Below, piece after piece: positions 44,191 through 52,028 of a stretch of DNA of 64,000 nucleotides; position 1 is the first letter of the stretch, and every line of letters begins with the position of its first letter. The DNA comes from Ideonella margarita. Its GTDB lineage: Bacteria; Pseudomonadota; Gammaproteobacteria; Burkholderiales; Burkholderiaceae_C. The notes below the pieces were generated by a model. That model searched no databases. It saw only the letters and a program-made list of their open reading frames with translations, and had not been told where the DNA came from. Location: the NCBI RefSeq assembly GCF_038066635.1, contig NZ_JBBUTI010000010.1, positions 62,001 to 126,000 on the forward strand, given 5' to 3'. A program made the translations under genes and the position numbers.

Positions 44191-44931
44191 TCACCGCCTC
44201 GAAAAAGGTGCCCGGTACAACCACACCGGCTTGCCTTCCACGTTGTTCAAGGTGGCCTGAGGCAGCAGCTCCGGCGCTTCAAATTCCAGACTGACCAGCC
44301 AGGCCCCGGGCGGAAGTTCAACGGCGGCCTTGGCCACGGCGCGCGGCATGCTCTCCGGCCGCTGGAACAGATACACCAGATCCTGTGTCGACCAGTCGGC
44401 CGCCCAGATGTCGGCCCGCCGCACCCGGGCAAACCGGCAGCGCAGCCGGCAGGCCAGCGTCAGGGGCCAGCTCCATTCCCAGCCCGTGAGTTGCCCGTCG
44501 GGGAACTCGCCATGCAATTCCACCAGCCCGGCACCCAGGCCGCAGCCGGCATCGGCGATGCGGGCTGTTGCTGGCAGGCCCGTGGTCTTGGCCAGGCCCA
44601 GCAGCGCCCGGGAGGGGGTGGGAAACAGCGGTGCGTCGCGCCAGCTGCCCAGCGGGTACAGGGCCAGCAGCGCGGCCAGTGGCAGCAGCCACACCCAGGC
44701 GGGCAGGGCGGTGCCCAGCAGCAGCACGCTCAGCGGAAACCCCGCCAGGATCACGCCGCTGCGCCAGCGGCTCTGGCCGCGGCTTCGGGCGCGCAGGGCC
44801 ACGGCGGCCGCACAACTCAGTGCCGCCACGAACGCTAGCCAGCCCGGCAGCCCCAGGCCCAGCAAGAGCAGAAAGGCGAGCCAAGAGGTGGCCCAGGTGA
44901 GCAAGGCAGGGAGAGGCCAGAACAAAGTCAT
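44191..44931 (-). CDS. membrane-anchored class I SAM methyltransferase-like protein
   Basis: 246 residues. The first about 90 residues contain two to four hydrophobic segments ('LLTWATSWLAFLLLLGLGL', 'GVILAGFPLSVLLLGTALP'). The second half has a Rossmann-like block with 'ARIADAGCGLGAGLVELHGE', a good match to methyltransferase motif I, and 'GAWLVSLEFEAPELLP' in the expected later strand. Substrate unknown. It sits between the LuxR regulator and the second CheZ gene; its promoter and the convergent end with the regulator gene are not marked by a clear terminator. Confidence 0.7.
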   Translation of the reverse strand: MTLFWPLPALLTWATSWLAFLLLLGLGLPGWLAFVAALSCAAAVALRARSRGQSRWRSGVILAGFPLSVLLLGTALPAWVWLLPLAALLALYPLGSWRDAPLFPTPSRALLGLAKTTGLPATARIADAGCGLGAGLVELHGEFPDGQLTGWEWSWPLTLACRLRCRFARVRRADIWAADWSTQDLVYLFQRPESMPRAVAKAAVELPPGAWLVSLEFEAPELLPQATLNNVEGKPVWLYRAPFSRR

Positions 44932-45039
44932 GGCGCAGATTGTGACAAGGCCCGCACGCGGCGGGCCTTGATAAGCGTGGCAGATGCCGGACTGAACGCC
45001 GGATTGCCGGTTTTGGCGACGGCAGTCGCAACCGCGGCG

Positions 45040-45627
45040 CTAGAACCCCATCGACGCCAGCAGGTCGTCGACGTCGTCCTGCTGCATGGCGCGGTCAGGC
45101 ACTTGCACGCCCTTGAGCTCTTCGGTCTGGCCGGTGGCCTGGGCCGGTGCGACTTCGGGCAAGGCGCCGTCATCCAGCACGTGACGCAGCTCTTCCTCGG
45201 CGCGCCACAGGATGGCCATCACCTTGTTGATGACCTGGCCCGACAAGTCCTGGAAGTCCTGGGCCATCATCACTTCGGTCAACACGCTGTTCTGCTTGTC
45301 GGCGAAGGTGGCGGCGCGCGTCGCGAACTCGGCGCACATGCGCATCAGCACACGGGCGCGGGCAGCGTCGAAGTCGGGGGAGTCGGCCAGCCGCGTCATG
45401 GCTTCGGCGATCTCCTGGCCACGGCTGCGCACTTCGTCGCAGGCGGGCTTGGCATCGTCGATCAGGGCCAGCACACGGTTGGCTGCCTTTTCGGTCATCT
45501 TGCCGACGTACTCGAGCCGTTCGCAGGCATCGGGCATTTCGCGCACGACATGACGCAGCTCAGGTTTCACCCAACTGCTGGGCAAAGCCTTGGCTTCAAT
45601 GGTGGAGGGTTCCGGATCGGCAAACAT
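45040..45627 (-). CDS. cheZ: CheZ-type CheY-phosphate phosphatase (second copy)
   Basis: 195 residues. The protein is helical with the catalytic motif 'MMAQDFQDLSGQVINKV' (Asp127, Gln131), which is the textbook CheZ active site. The C-terminus 'QQDDVDDLLASMGF' closely resembles the CheY-binding tail of Escherichia coli CheZ. It lies on the same strand as another CheZ 427 bases upstream, with a small unknown gene between. Both are complete, so this is not a split gene. It dephosphorylates a CheY, perhaps with a different specificity. Confidence 0.85.
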   Translation of the reverse strand: MFADPEPSTIEAKALPSSWVKPELRHVVREMPDACERLEYVGKMTEKAANRVLALIDDAKPACDEVRSRGQEIAEAMTRLADSPDFDAARARVLMRMCAEFATRAATFADKQNSVLTEVMMAQDFQDLSGQVINKVMAILWRAEEELRHVLDDGALPEVAPAQATGQTEELKGVQVPDRAMQQDDVDDLLASMGF

Positions 45628-45672
45628 GCTGGGCCTGTGGGTTCGATCGGGTTGAAGGCATTGAAGGCGGGG

Positions 45673-46032
45673 TCAGTCCGGACGGAGGAAGGGCATGGCG
45701 GAGGCCTTGCGTTCGCCGCTCTTGCGGGTGCGCAGTACCGAATCGAAGCCTGAGCGGCCGCCATTCCACAAACCGTTGAACAAACTGACCACGTCCTCCT
45801 GACTGAAGCTGCGCAAGTCCGGCCTGAACTGTTGCACCGCGGCAGCGAGTCGCTCCCGGGGCACGCCCTGGTGGGTGGCCACCACCGTCAGCAGGGTGCT
45901 GAACAGGTCGGGGTTGCCCAGGCAGATCATGCGGATGCGTTGCAGGCAGGTCACCGGGTCACCGTGCTGGTTGGGCAGCAGCCATTGCAGGCTGGAGTCC
46001 AGCTCCGCGTTGGTGTCTGTTGCAACCGGCAT
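45673..46032 (-). CDS. conserved-looking protein between two cheZ genes, function unknown
   Basis: 119 residues from the ATG at 46032. A soluble, mainly helical protein with no signal peptide; stretches such as 'LQWLLPNQHGDPVTCLQRIR' and 'DLRSFSQEDVVSLFNGLWNG' are not assigned to any family I recognise. The C-terminus is basic ('RTRKSGERKASAMPFLRPD'). It is read with the two cheZ genes on both sides (22-base and 45-base gaps), so a role in chemotaxis or motor control is likely by context only. Confidence 0.6.
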   Translation of the reverse strand: MPVATDTNAELDSSLQWLLPNQHGDPVTCLQRIRMICLGNPDLFSTLLTVVATHQGVPRERLAAAVQQFRPDLRSFSQEDVVSLFNGLWNGGRSGFDSVLRTRKSGERKASAMPFLRPD

Positions 46033-46054
46033 GGCGACAGTGTCCTTGGGGTCC

Positions 46055-46687
46055 TCAGAAACCCAGGCTGGCCAACAAGTCGTCGACCTCGCCCTGGTTG
46101 CTGACCACGTCGGTGCGACCTTCGGCATTCACCACCGGGCCTTGCAGCACGGAAGCCTCGACCTTGTCGCGCTGCTCCGGCGGAATCACCTGCACCAGCA
46201 GCTTCACCAGGCTGTCTTCCAGATCATTCGCCAGGGTCACCACCTTGGCCACCACCTGGCCGGTGAGGTCGTGGAAGTCCTGGGCCATCATGATGTCGGT
46301 CAGGTGGTTGTCGATGCGGGCGGTGGTCTGCTCCACGTCCTGCACGAAGTTCATCACCTTGCCCGATGCCACGGCGCGCACCGGGTCGGCCACCAGGGCT
46401 GCGGCCAGCTCACGGGTGGCGTTGCTGATGTGCTGGTGGTCGGCCTTGGCCGAGTCCACAGAGTTCAGCACCTTGTTGGCGGCGTCGGCCGTCTTGGTGG
46501 CGATGTAGTTCAGGCGGCTGCGTGCGTCGGGCAGGCCGTCGGCAGCGTTCTGCAGCTTGGGCATCACGCCGAGCTGCTGCATGGTGTCGTGCAACAGGCG
46601 CGTGATGCTGCCCAGTTGCTGGAACACTTCCGGTGCCACCATCAGCGGTTCTGACGGCGTCAGGGTCGACAGGTCTTCCATTTTCAT
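46055..46687 (-). CDS. cheZ: CheZ-type CheY-phosphate phosphatase (first copy, after cheY)
   Basis: 210 residues from the ATG at 46687, the second of two in-frame ATGs, chosen because GGGAG lies 8 bases upstream. The canonical size and the active site 'MMAQDFHDLTGQVVAKVV' (Asp140, Gln144) with the CheY-binding tail 'GEVDDLLASLGF' make this the standard CheZ. It directly follows cheY (22-base gap), the classical cheYZ order. It should remove phosphate from CheY at receptors or motor. Two further CheZ-like proteins occur in the window. Confidence 0.92.
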   Translation of the reverse strand: MKMEDLSTLTPSEPLMVAPEVFQQLGSITRLLHDTMQQLGVMPKLQNAADGLPDARSRLNYIATKTADAANKVLNSVDSAKADHQHISNATRELAAALVADPVRAVASGKVMNFVQDVEQTTARIDNHLTDIMMAQDFHDLTGQVVAKVVTLANDLEDSLVKLLVQVIPPEQRDKVEASVLQGPVVNAEGRTDVVSNQGEVDDLLASLGF

Positions 46688-46709
46688 GGCCATTGCTCCC
46701 TGGTTCGCG

Positions 46710-47108
46710 TCACGCCGTGGCGGACAGCTTTTGCATAATCTTCTGGACTTTTTCTTCCAGGGTGGCCTTGGTGAACGGCTTGACGATGTAGCCGGCAGCA
46801 CCGCTCTGGGCGGCCAGCACGATGTCTTCCTTGCGGGCCTCGGCCGTCACCATCAGCACCGGCAGGTGCTTGAGCGTGTCGTCGGCCTTGATGGCCTTGA
46901 GCAGATCGAAGCCGTTCATGTTGGGCATGTTGATGTCGCTGACGACGAAGTCGAACTTCGCGCCCTTCAACATGTTCAGCGCGACTTGGCCGTCTTCGGC
47001 CTCCTCGCAGTTGTTGCAGCCCATCTCCTTGAGCAGGCCACGCACGATGCGTCGCATGGTGGAGAAGTCGTCAACGACAAGAAATTTCAGGTCACTAGGG
47101 TTGCTCAT
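46710..47108 (-). CDS. cheY: chemotaxis response regulator CheY
   Basis: 132 residues, one receiver domain. Asp13/Asp14, phosphoacceptor Asp58 ('VVSDINMPNMNG'), Thr in 'LMVTAEARKED' and Lys in 'YIVKPFTKATLEEK' are as in enterobacterial CheY, including the NMPNMNG loop and the KPFT motif. It carries the signal from CheA to the flagellar switch. It is read from a sigma-28-like promoter at the end of motB and precedes cheZ. Confidence 0.96.
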   Translation of the reverse strand: MSNPSDLKFLVVDDFSTMRRIVRGLLKEMGCNNCEEAEDGQVALNMLKGAKFDFVVSDINMPNMNGFDLLKAIKADDTLKHLPVLMVTAEARKEDIVLAAQSGAAGYIVKPFTKATLEEKVQKIMQKLSATA

Positions 47109-47134
47109 GGCTGTCCTCGGAAGGTCTTGAGGCG

Positions 47135-47161
47135 TTATCGGACGCTGGTGGGGGAAGTTGA
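47135..47161 (-). promoter_or_regulatory. sigma-28-like promoter before cheY, overlapping the motB stop
   Basis: On the minus strand TCAAC (47161-47157), a 14-base spacer and TCCGATAA (47142-47135) are one base off the flagellar consensus in each part. The final TAA is the motB stop codon, as in the cheW promoter. Predicted transcription start is near 47128, about 20 bases before the cheY ATG. Confidence 0.55.
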
Positions 47162-48070
47162 GGGGGACGGGGTGTCGGTCACGTCCTCGATCGTGTCGGG
47201 TGCCGTGCGAAATACACGGTCTTCGGCTTCACGGTTCATCACGATGATGCTGATGCGCCGGTTGCTGGGGTGGGTCGGGTCTTCCTTGTTGAAGGGCTGG
47301 CTGAAGGCCAGGCCCTGCACCCGCAGCATGCGGTTCTCGGCCAGGCCGCCCAGCATCAGCTCGCGCCTGGAGGCATTCGCCCGGTCGGCCGAGAGCTCCC
47401 AGTTGCTGTAGCCGCGGTCGCCCCCCGGAAACGGTTGTGCGTCGGTGTGGCCCTCCAGCGTGAGCAGGTTGGGCACCTCGGCCAGCACCTCGCCGATGGC
47501 CTGCAGCAGGTCGCGCATGTAGGGTTTCACCACCGCGCTGCCCGAGTCGAACATCGGTCGGTTCTTGTCATCGACGATCTGGATGCGCAGGCCATCGCGG
47601 GTCATGTCGAGCCGCAGCTGCGAGCTCATCGCCTTGAGCTTTTCCGACGCACCGAGCTTCTCCTCGATCGAGCCTTTCAGCTCCTGCAGCCGCGAGGCCT
47701 CGGCTCGTCGCTGCTCGGCCTTCAGGGCCGCGAGGTTCAGGGTGCGGGGCGGGGCCTCCACATCGCCGTGCTTGACCTGGCCACCGCTGCGGGTGAGGTC
47801 TTCACCACCGCCCTTGATGACCGAGGAGGCATCACCGGCACCGGAGCCGCCCTGCATGGCGATCTTCAGCGGCGAGCCGAAATAGTCGGCAATGCCCTTC
47901 TTGTCGCCCTCGGTCGTCGAGCCCAGCAGCCACATCAGCAGGAAGAAGGCCATCATGGCGGTCACGAAGTCGGCATACGCGATCTTCCAGGCGCCGCCAT
48001 GGGCACCATGGCCGCCCTTCTTGACCTTCTTGACGATGATCGGTTGGAGCTTTTTTGCGTCGCCAGCCAC
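47135..48070 (-). CDS. motB: flagellar motor stator protein MotB
   Basis: 311 residues. Basic N-terminus, then one membrane segment with the essential proton-channel Asp34 in 'AYADFVTAMMAFFLLMWLLG'. The C-terminal OmpA-like peptidoglycan-binding domain contains 'LTLEGHTDAQPFPGGDRGYS' and 'NWELSADRANASRRELMLGG'. With MotA it forms the proton-driven stator. It starts 14 bases after the motA stop. Confidence 0.95.
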   Translation of the reverse strand: MAGDAKKLQPIIVKKVKKGGHGAHGGAWKIAYADFVTAMMAFFLLMWLLGSTTEGDKKGIADYFGSPLKIAMQGGSGAGDASSVIKGGGEDLTRSGGQVKHGDVEAPPRTLNLAALKAEQRRAEASRLQELKGSIEEKLGASEKLKAMSSQLRLDMTRDGLRIQIVDDKNRPMFDSGSAVVKPYMRDLLQAIGEVLAEVPNLLTLEGHTDAQPFPGGDRGYSNWELSADRANASRRELMLGGLAENRMLRVQGLAFSQPFNKEDPTHPSNRRISIIVMNREAEDRVFRTAPDTIEDVTDTPSPSTSPTSVR

Positions 48071-48084
48071 GTCTGCGCTCCTGC

Positions 48085-48942
48085 TTACTTCTTCTTCACG
48101 TGGGCTTCGAGCTCGGCGAAGGTCGGGCGCTCGGTGGAATAAAGCACCTTGCGGCCGAACTCAATGGCGACCTGCGGGGCATAGCCCTGCATCGACGCCA
48201 GCAGCGTGGTCTTGATGCATTGCAGCTCCTTGCCGTCCTCGTCGATCTTCTGCTCCAGCAGGCCGGCCAGCGGTTCCGCAAAGCCGTAGGCCAGCAGAAT
48301 GCCCAGGAAGGTACCCACCAGGGCCGAGCCGATCATGCCGCCCAGCACGGCCGGGGGCTGGCCCACCGAGCCCATGGTGTTCACCACACCCAGCACGGCG
48401 GCCACGATGCCGAAGGCGGGCAGGGCGCCGGCCAGTCGGGCAATGGCGGCGGCGGCGCCGTGGGCCTCGTGGTGGTGGGTTTCGAGTTCGGTGTCCATCA
48501 GCGATTCGATCTCGTGGGCATTCAGGTTGCCCGAGACCATCATGCGCAGGTAGTCGGTGACGAATTCGGTGACGTGGTGGTCGTTGCCCACCACCGGGAA
48601 TTTCTGGAACAGCGGCGAGCTGTGCGGGTCCTCGACGTCCTTTTCAATCGACATCAGGCCTTCCTTGCGCGCCTTCTGCAGGATTTCATACAGCAGGGCC
48701 AGCAGGTCCATGGCGCGGGCCTTGGAGTACTTGCTGCCCTTGAAGCAGGCGCCCAGGCCCTTCATCGTGGCCTTCAGCACCTTGGGCTGGTTGTTGGCCA
48801 CCATGGCGCCGATGGCGCCACCGAAGATGGTGAGCATTTCGAACGGCAAGGCGTGCAGGATCACGCCGATGTTGCCGCCGTGGGCGATGTACACGCCGAA
48901 GATGCAACCGATGGCAAGCAGCCAGCCGATGATGACAAACAT
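48085..48942 (-). CDS. motA: flagellar motor stator protein MotA
   Basis: 285 residues, four membrane segments. Features are the first segment 'FVIIGWLLAIGCIFGVYIAH', the cytoplasmic loop with 'RKEGLMSIEKDVEDPHSSPL' and the late pair of segments around 'AAVLGVVNTMGSVGQPPAVL' and 'MIGSALVGTFLGILLAYGFA', with the conserved Pro residues of MotA. It partners MotB. A sigma-28-like promoter is visible 71-98 bases upstream. Confidence 0.95.
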   Translation of the reverse strand: MFVIIGWLLAIGCIFGVYIAHGGNIGVILHALPFEMLTIFGGAIGAMVANNQPKVLKATMKGLGACFKGSKYSKARAMDLLALLYEILQKARKEGLMSIEKDVEDPHSSPLFQKFPVVGNDHHVTEFVTDYLRMMVSGNLNAHEIESLMDTELETHHHEAHGAAAAIARLAGALPAFGIVAAVLGVVNTMGSVGQPPAVLGGMIGSALVGTFLGILLAYGFAEPLAGLLEQKIDEDGKELQCIKTTLLASMQGYAPQVAIEFGRKVLYSTERPTFAELEAHVKKK

Positions 48943-49012
48943 GGTGAGGAGTTCCAGCTAACGGTTGGGGTGCGGCACAAGCAAAACCGAACTGCACGAG
49001 CCCTTGTTGGGC

Positions 49013-49040
49013 ATATCGGTGCACTTTGACGCGGTCTTGA
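49013..49040 (-). promoter_or_regulatory. sigma-28-like promoter for motAB
   Basis: Minus-strand TCAAG (49040-49036), 15-base spacer, ACCGATAT (49020-49013), matching the flagellar late-gene consensus at 5/5 and 6/8 positions. Start of transcription near 49006, leaving a leader of about 64 bases. Confidence 0.6.
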
Positions 49041-49120
49041 GTGGTTTGGTCGCCGGAAAAGCGGGGCGCTCACCGGTTTGCCGTTGCTGGACGGCGGCGA
49101 CTGCGGAGTGCAGCGCCAGA

Positions 49121-49153
49121 AAGAAAAAAGGCGGACTCTCGCAAGAGCCCGCC
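49121..49153 (-). terminator. Rho-independent terminator of flhDC
   Basis: On the minus strand a 10-base stem with one mismatch (49153-49144 with 49139-49130, loop TGCG) is followed by TTTTTT. It lies 147 bases after flhC and separates flhDC from motAB transcription. Confidence 0.75.
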
Positions 49154-49299
49154 TGAAAGCACAGGGGTGTGCTAGGAGGAGACAAGCATGAACAAAAACT
49201 CTGGATCCGGAGATCTCAACAGGTTGTCGGCCCGTTCAACCCCGGCTTGAGAGGGTAGATGCCCTCCAAACCTCAAAGTTCAACGGTCCGCCAAAAAAA

Positions 49300-49887
49300 T
49301 CACAGGGCTTCGGCCAGGCCGGTGGTGCCCACCAGGCGTTCAGCCGCATTCGGCAGTTGCAGGGCACCAGCCTGGCGGCCCTTGCCGGCACGTGCCGGCG
49401 GGTTGCACAGGCCGCACACGAAGTGGCGGGCCATTTCATGCGGGTGGGTCACGTAGTGGCCGCTGCACTTGGTGCACTTGGTCATGGTCAGCATGCCGTT
49501 GTCCACGAACTTCACCAGACGCCAGGCGCGGGTCACCGACAACATCGGCTCCAGGCCCTGGGCAGCGGTCTGCTCCAGGTAGAGCTGGTAGGCCTTGATG
49601 ACGGTGTCGATTTCCTCGAGCTCCGACGTCTTGTTCAGGTACTCGTGGATGTTCAGGAACAGGCTGGCATGGATGTTCGGCTGCCAGGTCATGAACCAGT
49701 CGGTAGAGAACGGCAGCTGGCCTTTGGAGGGGCTGCGGCCGGAGACTTCCTTGTACAGGCGCAGCAGGCGCTCATACGACAGATCGGTCTCCGATTCCAG
49801 CACTTGCAAGCGGGCGCCCAGCTGAATCAGCGTCACGGCGCGTTCGATCTGGCGGGCTTCGGTCAGGATGCTCTTGGTGCGGGCCAT
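49300..49887 (-). CDS. flhC: flagellar master regulator subunit FlhC
   Basis: 195 residues, the family length. The N-terminal helices carry 'LTEARQIERAVTLIQLGARL', the middle 'FSTDWFMTWQPNIHASLFLN' is strongly typical of FlhC, and a zinc-binding four-Cys set is visible in 'CTKCSGHYV' and 'FVCGLCNPP'. With FlhD it forms the heterohexamer that switches on class II flagellar genes. It follows flhD with a 62-base gap. Confidence 0.96.
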   Translation of the reverse strand: MARTKSILTEARQIERAVTLIQLGARLQVLESETDLSYERLLRLYKEVSGRSPSKGQLPFSTDWFMTWQPNIHASLFLNIHEYLNKTSELEEIDTVIKAYQLYLEQTAAQGLEPMLSVTRAWRLVKFVDNGMLTMTKCTKCSGHYVTHPHEMARHFVCGLCNPPARAGKGRQAGALQLPNAAERLVGTTGLAEAL

Positions 49888-49949
49888 GGTGTTCTCTCCG
49901 TCCTGTTTCTATGTGTGTTGGCTGGTGTCTGAAGCGGTCTGACCGGGGG

Positions 49950-50273
49950 TCAGGCGGCTTCTTGATGGCGGCCGGCCATCAGGATGGAAGCGTGCAGTCG
50001 CGAGACGCTGTCGTTGGCCGAGGACTTGCCGTGGCTGGTCAGCAGGCCCCAGACCAGGTCGTCGTCCATGCGGAAGCGGCAGAGCAGGGTGTTGCCCGTG
50101 GCGATCTTCATCATCTGCGCCGGGGTCAGCGTGTTCAGCAGGTTCGCGGTCTCTTCCGAGACGCCCAGGCGGAACAGGGCTTGTTCGCGGTCAACGCGGA
50201 TGAGGCTCTGGGCCAGCATCAGGTAGGAGAGGTTGGCTTCGCGGATCTCGGCGAGGATTTGGGTGGTTTCCAT
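49950..50273 (-). CDS. flhD: flagellar master regulator subunit FlhD
   Basis: 107 residues. 'EIREANLSYLMLAQSLIRVD', 'REQALFRLGVSEETANLLNT' and 'LTPAQMMKIATGNTLLCRFR' are diagnostic for FlhD. The C-terminal helix-turn-helix is complete. A good AGGAGA SD precedes the ATG. The partner gene flhC is downstream. Confidence 0.96.
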   Translation of the reverse strand: METTQILAEIREANLSYLMLAQSLIRVDREQALFRLGVSEETANLLNTLTPAQMMKIATGNTLLCRFRMDDDLVWGLLTSHGKSSANDSVSRLHASILMAGRHQEAA

Positions 50274-50588
50274 GGTGCTTCTCCTGGGGTGTGATTCGGT
50301 GTTGGCGTGAGATGAACTTTAAGGATCTGAACTGGGCAGCAACATCGGTTTACTTCTCAAGCTTGAGTCCCTTGTTTTCTGTGAGCCGTGTCAGACAAAT
50401 TCCTACACGGCGTGTCAGGCAAGCCGGTGTCAGCGCCGATCTGCCGGGCGTCAGCAGGGCCGCCCAGCGCCTGACAGTGCGAACAGACGGGCCGCCCGGC
50501 TGCTTTTCAGGGCTTGGGTGTGCGGCGGCTTTGCGACCATGACAAGACGCAAAAAAGCCCTGCTGTACCCACAGCGCCCGACGCCGCC
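50274..50588. other. divergent control region of flhDC and the glycan genes
   Basis: 315 bases between the flhD start and the glycerophosphotransferase start. I see a 12-base perfect palindrome CTCAAGCTTGAG at 50356-50367, three GTGTCAG direct repeats (50388-50394, 50412-50418, 50427-50433) and AT-rich sequence near 50320-50390. I cannot assign a -10/-35 pair with confidence. Confidence 0.6.
50356..50367. promoter_or_regulatory. 12-base palindrome upstream of flhD
   Basis: CTCAAGCTTGAG is perfectly palindromic and sits 83 bases before the flhD ATG. A related 15-base palindrome (TTCTCAAGTTGAGAA) overlaps the fliC2 promoter. Candidate binding site of a flagellar regulator; no protein assigned. 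Confidence 0.4.
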
Positions 50589-52028
50589 ATGAACCTCCAA
50601 GATGCTCCCGTGCTGGACACCGCCACCGACCTGACGCTGCTCTCCGAGCGTCTGGACGCGGTGGAGGCCTTTGGCGGCCAGATGAGCCAGGCGATCGAAA
50701 GCCTGGTGGACGCCGTGGTGGGCCTGCAAACCCAGGTGAACCCGGAAGAGGAAACCGACGCCGCCGGCCTGGCTGCACTCACCGCCCGCGTGGCGGCGCT
50801 GGAGCAGCAGAGCCGCCTGGCGGCCGCCTGCACGGATCTCGCCACCACCTCGCGCTTCCATCAAAAGACCCGCAGCGTGGTGTTCGTGGGTACCAGCTAC
50901 TTCGGCTGCAACGTGAAATACGCCTGGCTGGCGTTCCGGGCAAAGGCCCGCGCCGCCGGCATCCAGACCTGGTTCCTGCCGCAAACCAACCAGCAGGTGG
51001 AGGCCGTCAACGGCCTGGGCGAGGCCTGCTTTCCGCTCAAGGCTTCGGACTGGGGGCCTGAGCACATCACGGCGGCGCTGAGCGCGGCGGTGGTGGTGAC
51101 CTGCGACCACCTGCTCAACCCCAACCCCTACGCCGCTTCGCTGCTGGCCGGGGCGCGCCATGTGCAGCTCTGGCACGGCATTTCCATCAAGGAGATCGGC
51201 CTGCGCAACCTCGCGCCGCTCAAGAACATGACGCCGCAGTTCGCCCGGGTGCTGGCCACCTGCGGCCCGTTCACCCGCATGGTGGGCACCTCGGGCAGCC
51301 AGGAGGGCGAGTTCCGCCGCTGGTTCGGCTTCGAACGCTATGCGCCCATCGGCTACCCGCGCAACGACGTGCTGCTGCGCGAGCCCGATGCCGCCGACCT
51401 GCTGAACGTGGACATGGTGGTGCTGGAAGAAGCTCGCGCCGCCCGCGCCGCCGGCCGGCGCGTGGTGCTGTATGCGCCCACCTTCCGCAATGCCAAGCGC
51501 GGCAGCTGGATCATCGAGGCCGGCCTGGAAACCCTGGCGGCGCAGCTGGCCCGCCGCGGTGATGTGCTCATCATCAACATGCACCCGGTGGAGTCACCGA
51601 TGATTCCGCAGCTGGTGCAGGCGCTGCCCACGGCACGTTTTGTCACGCCGCGCACAGACATTTACCCGCTGCTGCGTGAAGCTAGCGTGCTGATCACCGA
51701 TTACTCGTCGGTGATGTTCGACTACCTGCTGCTCGACCGGCCTGTTCTGCTGTTCCGGCCCGATCACCAGGACTACATCACCAAGTCGCGCCAGCTGTTC
51801 GACGACAAGCTCGAGGCCAAGCCGGGCCCGATGGCCAGCGATGTGGCGGGCCTGTTGAACCTGCTCAAGCCGTATGACGCGCACGGCCCTGAATTTGCCC
51901 CGAACCGGGCCGCGCTGCGCGGCCGGCTGTTTGACCACGTCGACGGCGGTGCCGGCGAACGCTTCGCCGGCCTGCTGCTGGAAGAGCTGGACCTGGCGCT
52001 GGACAGCGCCCAAGGAGAGTGCCCATGA
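50589..52028 (+). CDS. CDP-glycerol glycerophosphotransferase-like protein (TagB/TagF family)
   Basis: 479 residues from the ATG at 50589. An N-terminal coiled-coil-like region ('LSERLDAVEAFGGQMSQAIE', 'LTARVAALEQQSRLAAACTD') is followed by the transferase: 'VVFVGTSYFGCNVKYAWLAF', 'VVTCDHLLNPNPYAASLLAG', 'QLWHGISIKEIGLRNLAPLK', 'APIGYPRNDVLLREPDAADL', 'VLYAPTFRNAKRGSW' and the C-terminal 'ITDYSSVMFDYLLLDRPVLL'. These blocks are characteristic of enzymes moving glycerol-phosphate from CDP-glycerol. The CDP-glycerol synthase gene follows with a 4-base overlap. In a Gram-negative with flagella nearby, the target is probably a surface polysaccharide or flagellin glycan, not teichoic acid. Confidence 0.88.
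   Translation: MNLQDAPVLDTATDLTLLSERLDAVEAFGGQMSQAIESLVDAVVGLQTQVNPEEETDAAGLAALTARVAALEQQSRLAAACTDLATTSRFHQKTRSVVFVGTSYFGCNVKYAWLAFRAKARAAGIQTWFLPQTNQQVEAVNGLGEACFPLKASDWGPEHITAALSAAVVVTCDHLLNPNPYAASLLAGARHVQLWHGISIKEIGLRNLAPLKNMTPQFARVLATCGPFTRMVGTSGSQEGEFRRWFGFERYAPIGYPRNDVLLREPDAADLLNVDMVVLEEARAARAAGRRVVLYAPTFRNAKRGSWIIEAGLETLAAQLARRGDVLIINMHPVESPMIPQLVQALPTARFVTPRTDIYPLLREASVLITDYSSVMFDYLLLDRPVLLFRPDHQDYITKSRQLFDDKLEAKPGPMASDVAGLLNLLKPYDAHGPEFAPNRAALRGRLFDHVDGGAGERFAGLLLEELDLALDSAQGECP

Larger units (their letters stand above)
48943..49299. other. intergenic region between motA and flhC
   Basis: 357 bases without a gene. It holds the motA promoter (49013-49040) and the flhDC terminator (49121-49153). 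Between 49154 and 49299 I see only AT-richer sequence with no convincing gene or site. Confidence 0.7.

Noticed and set aside
49259..49887. Small frames on the plus strand over flhC
   Set aside because: flhC on the minus strand is unmistakable; the plus-strand frames have no supporting features.
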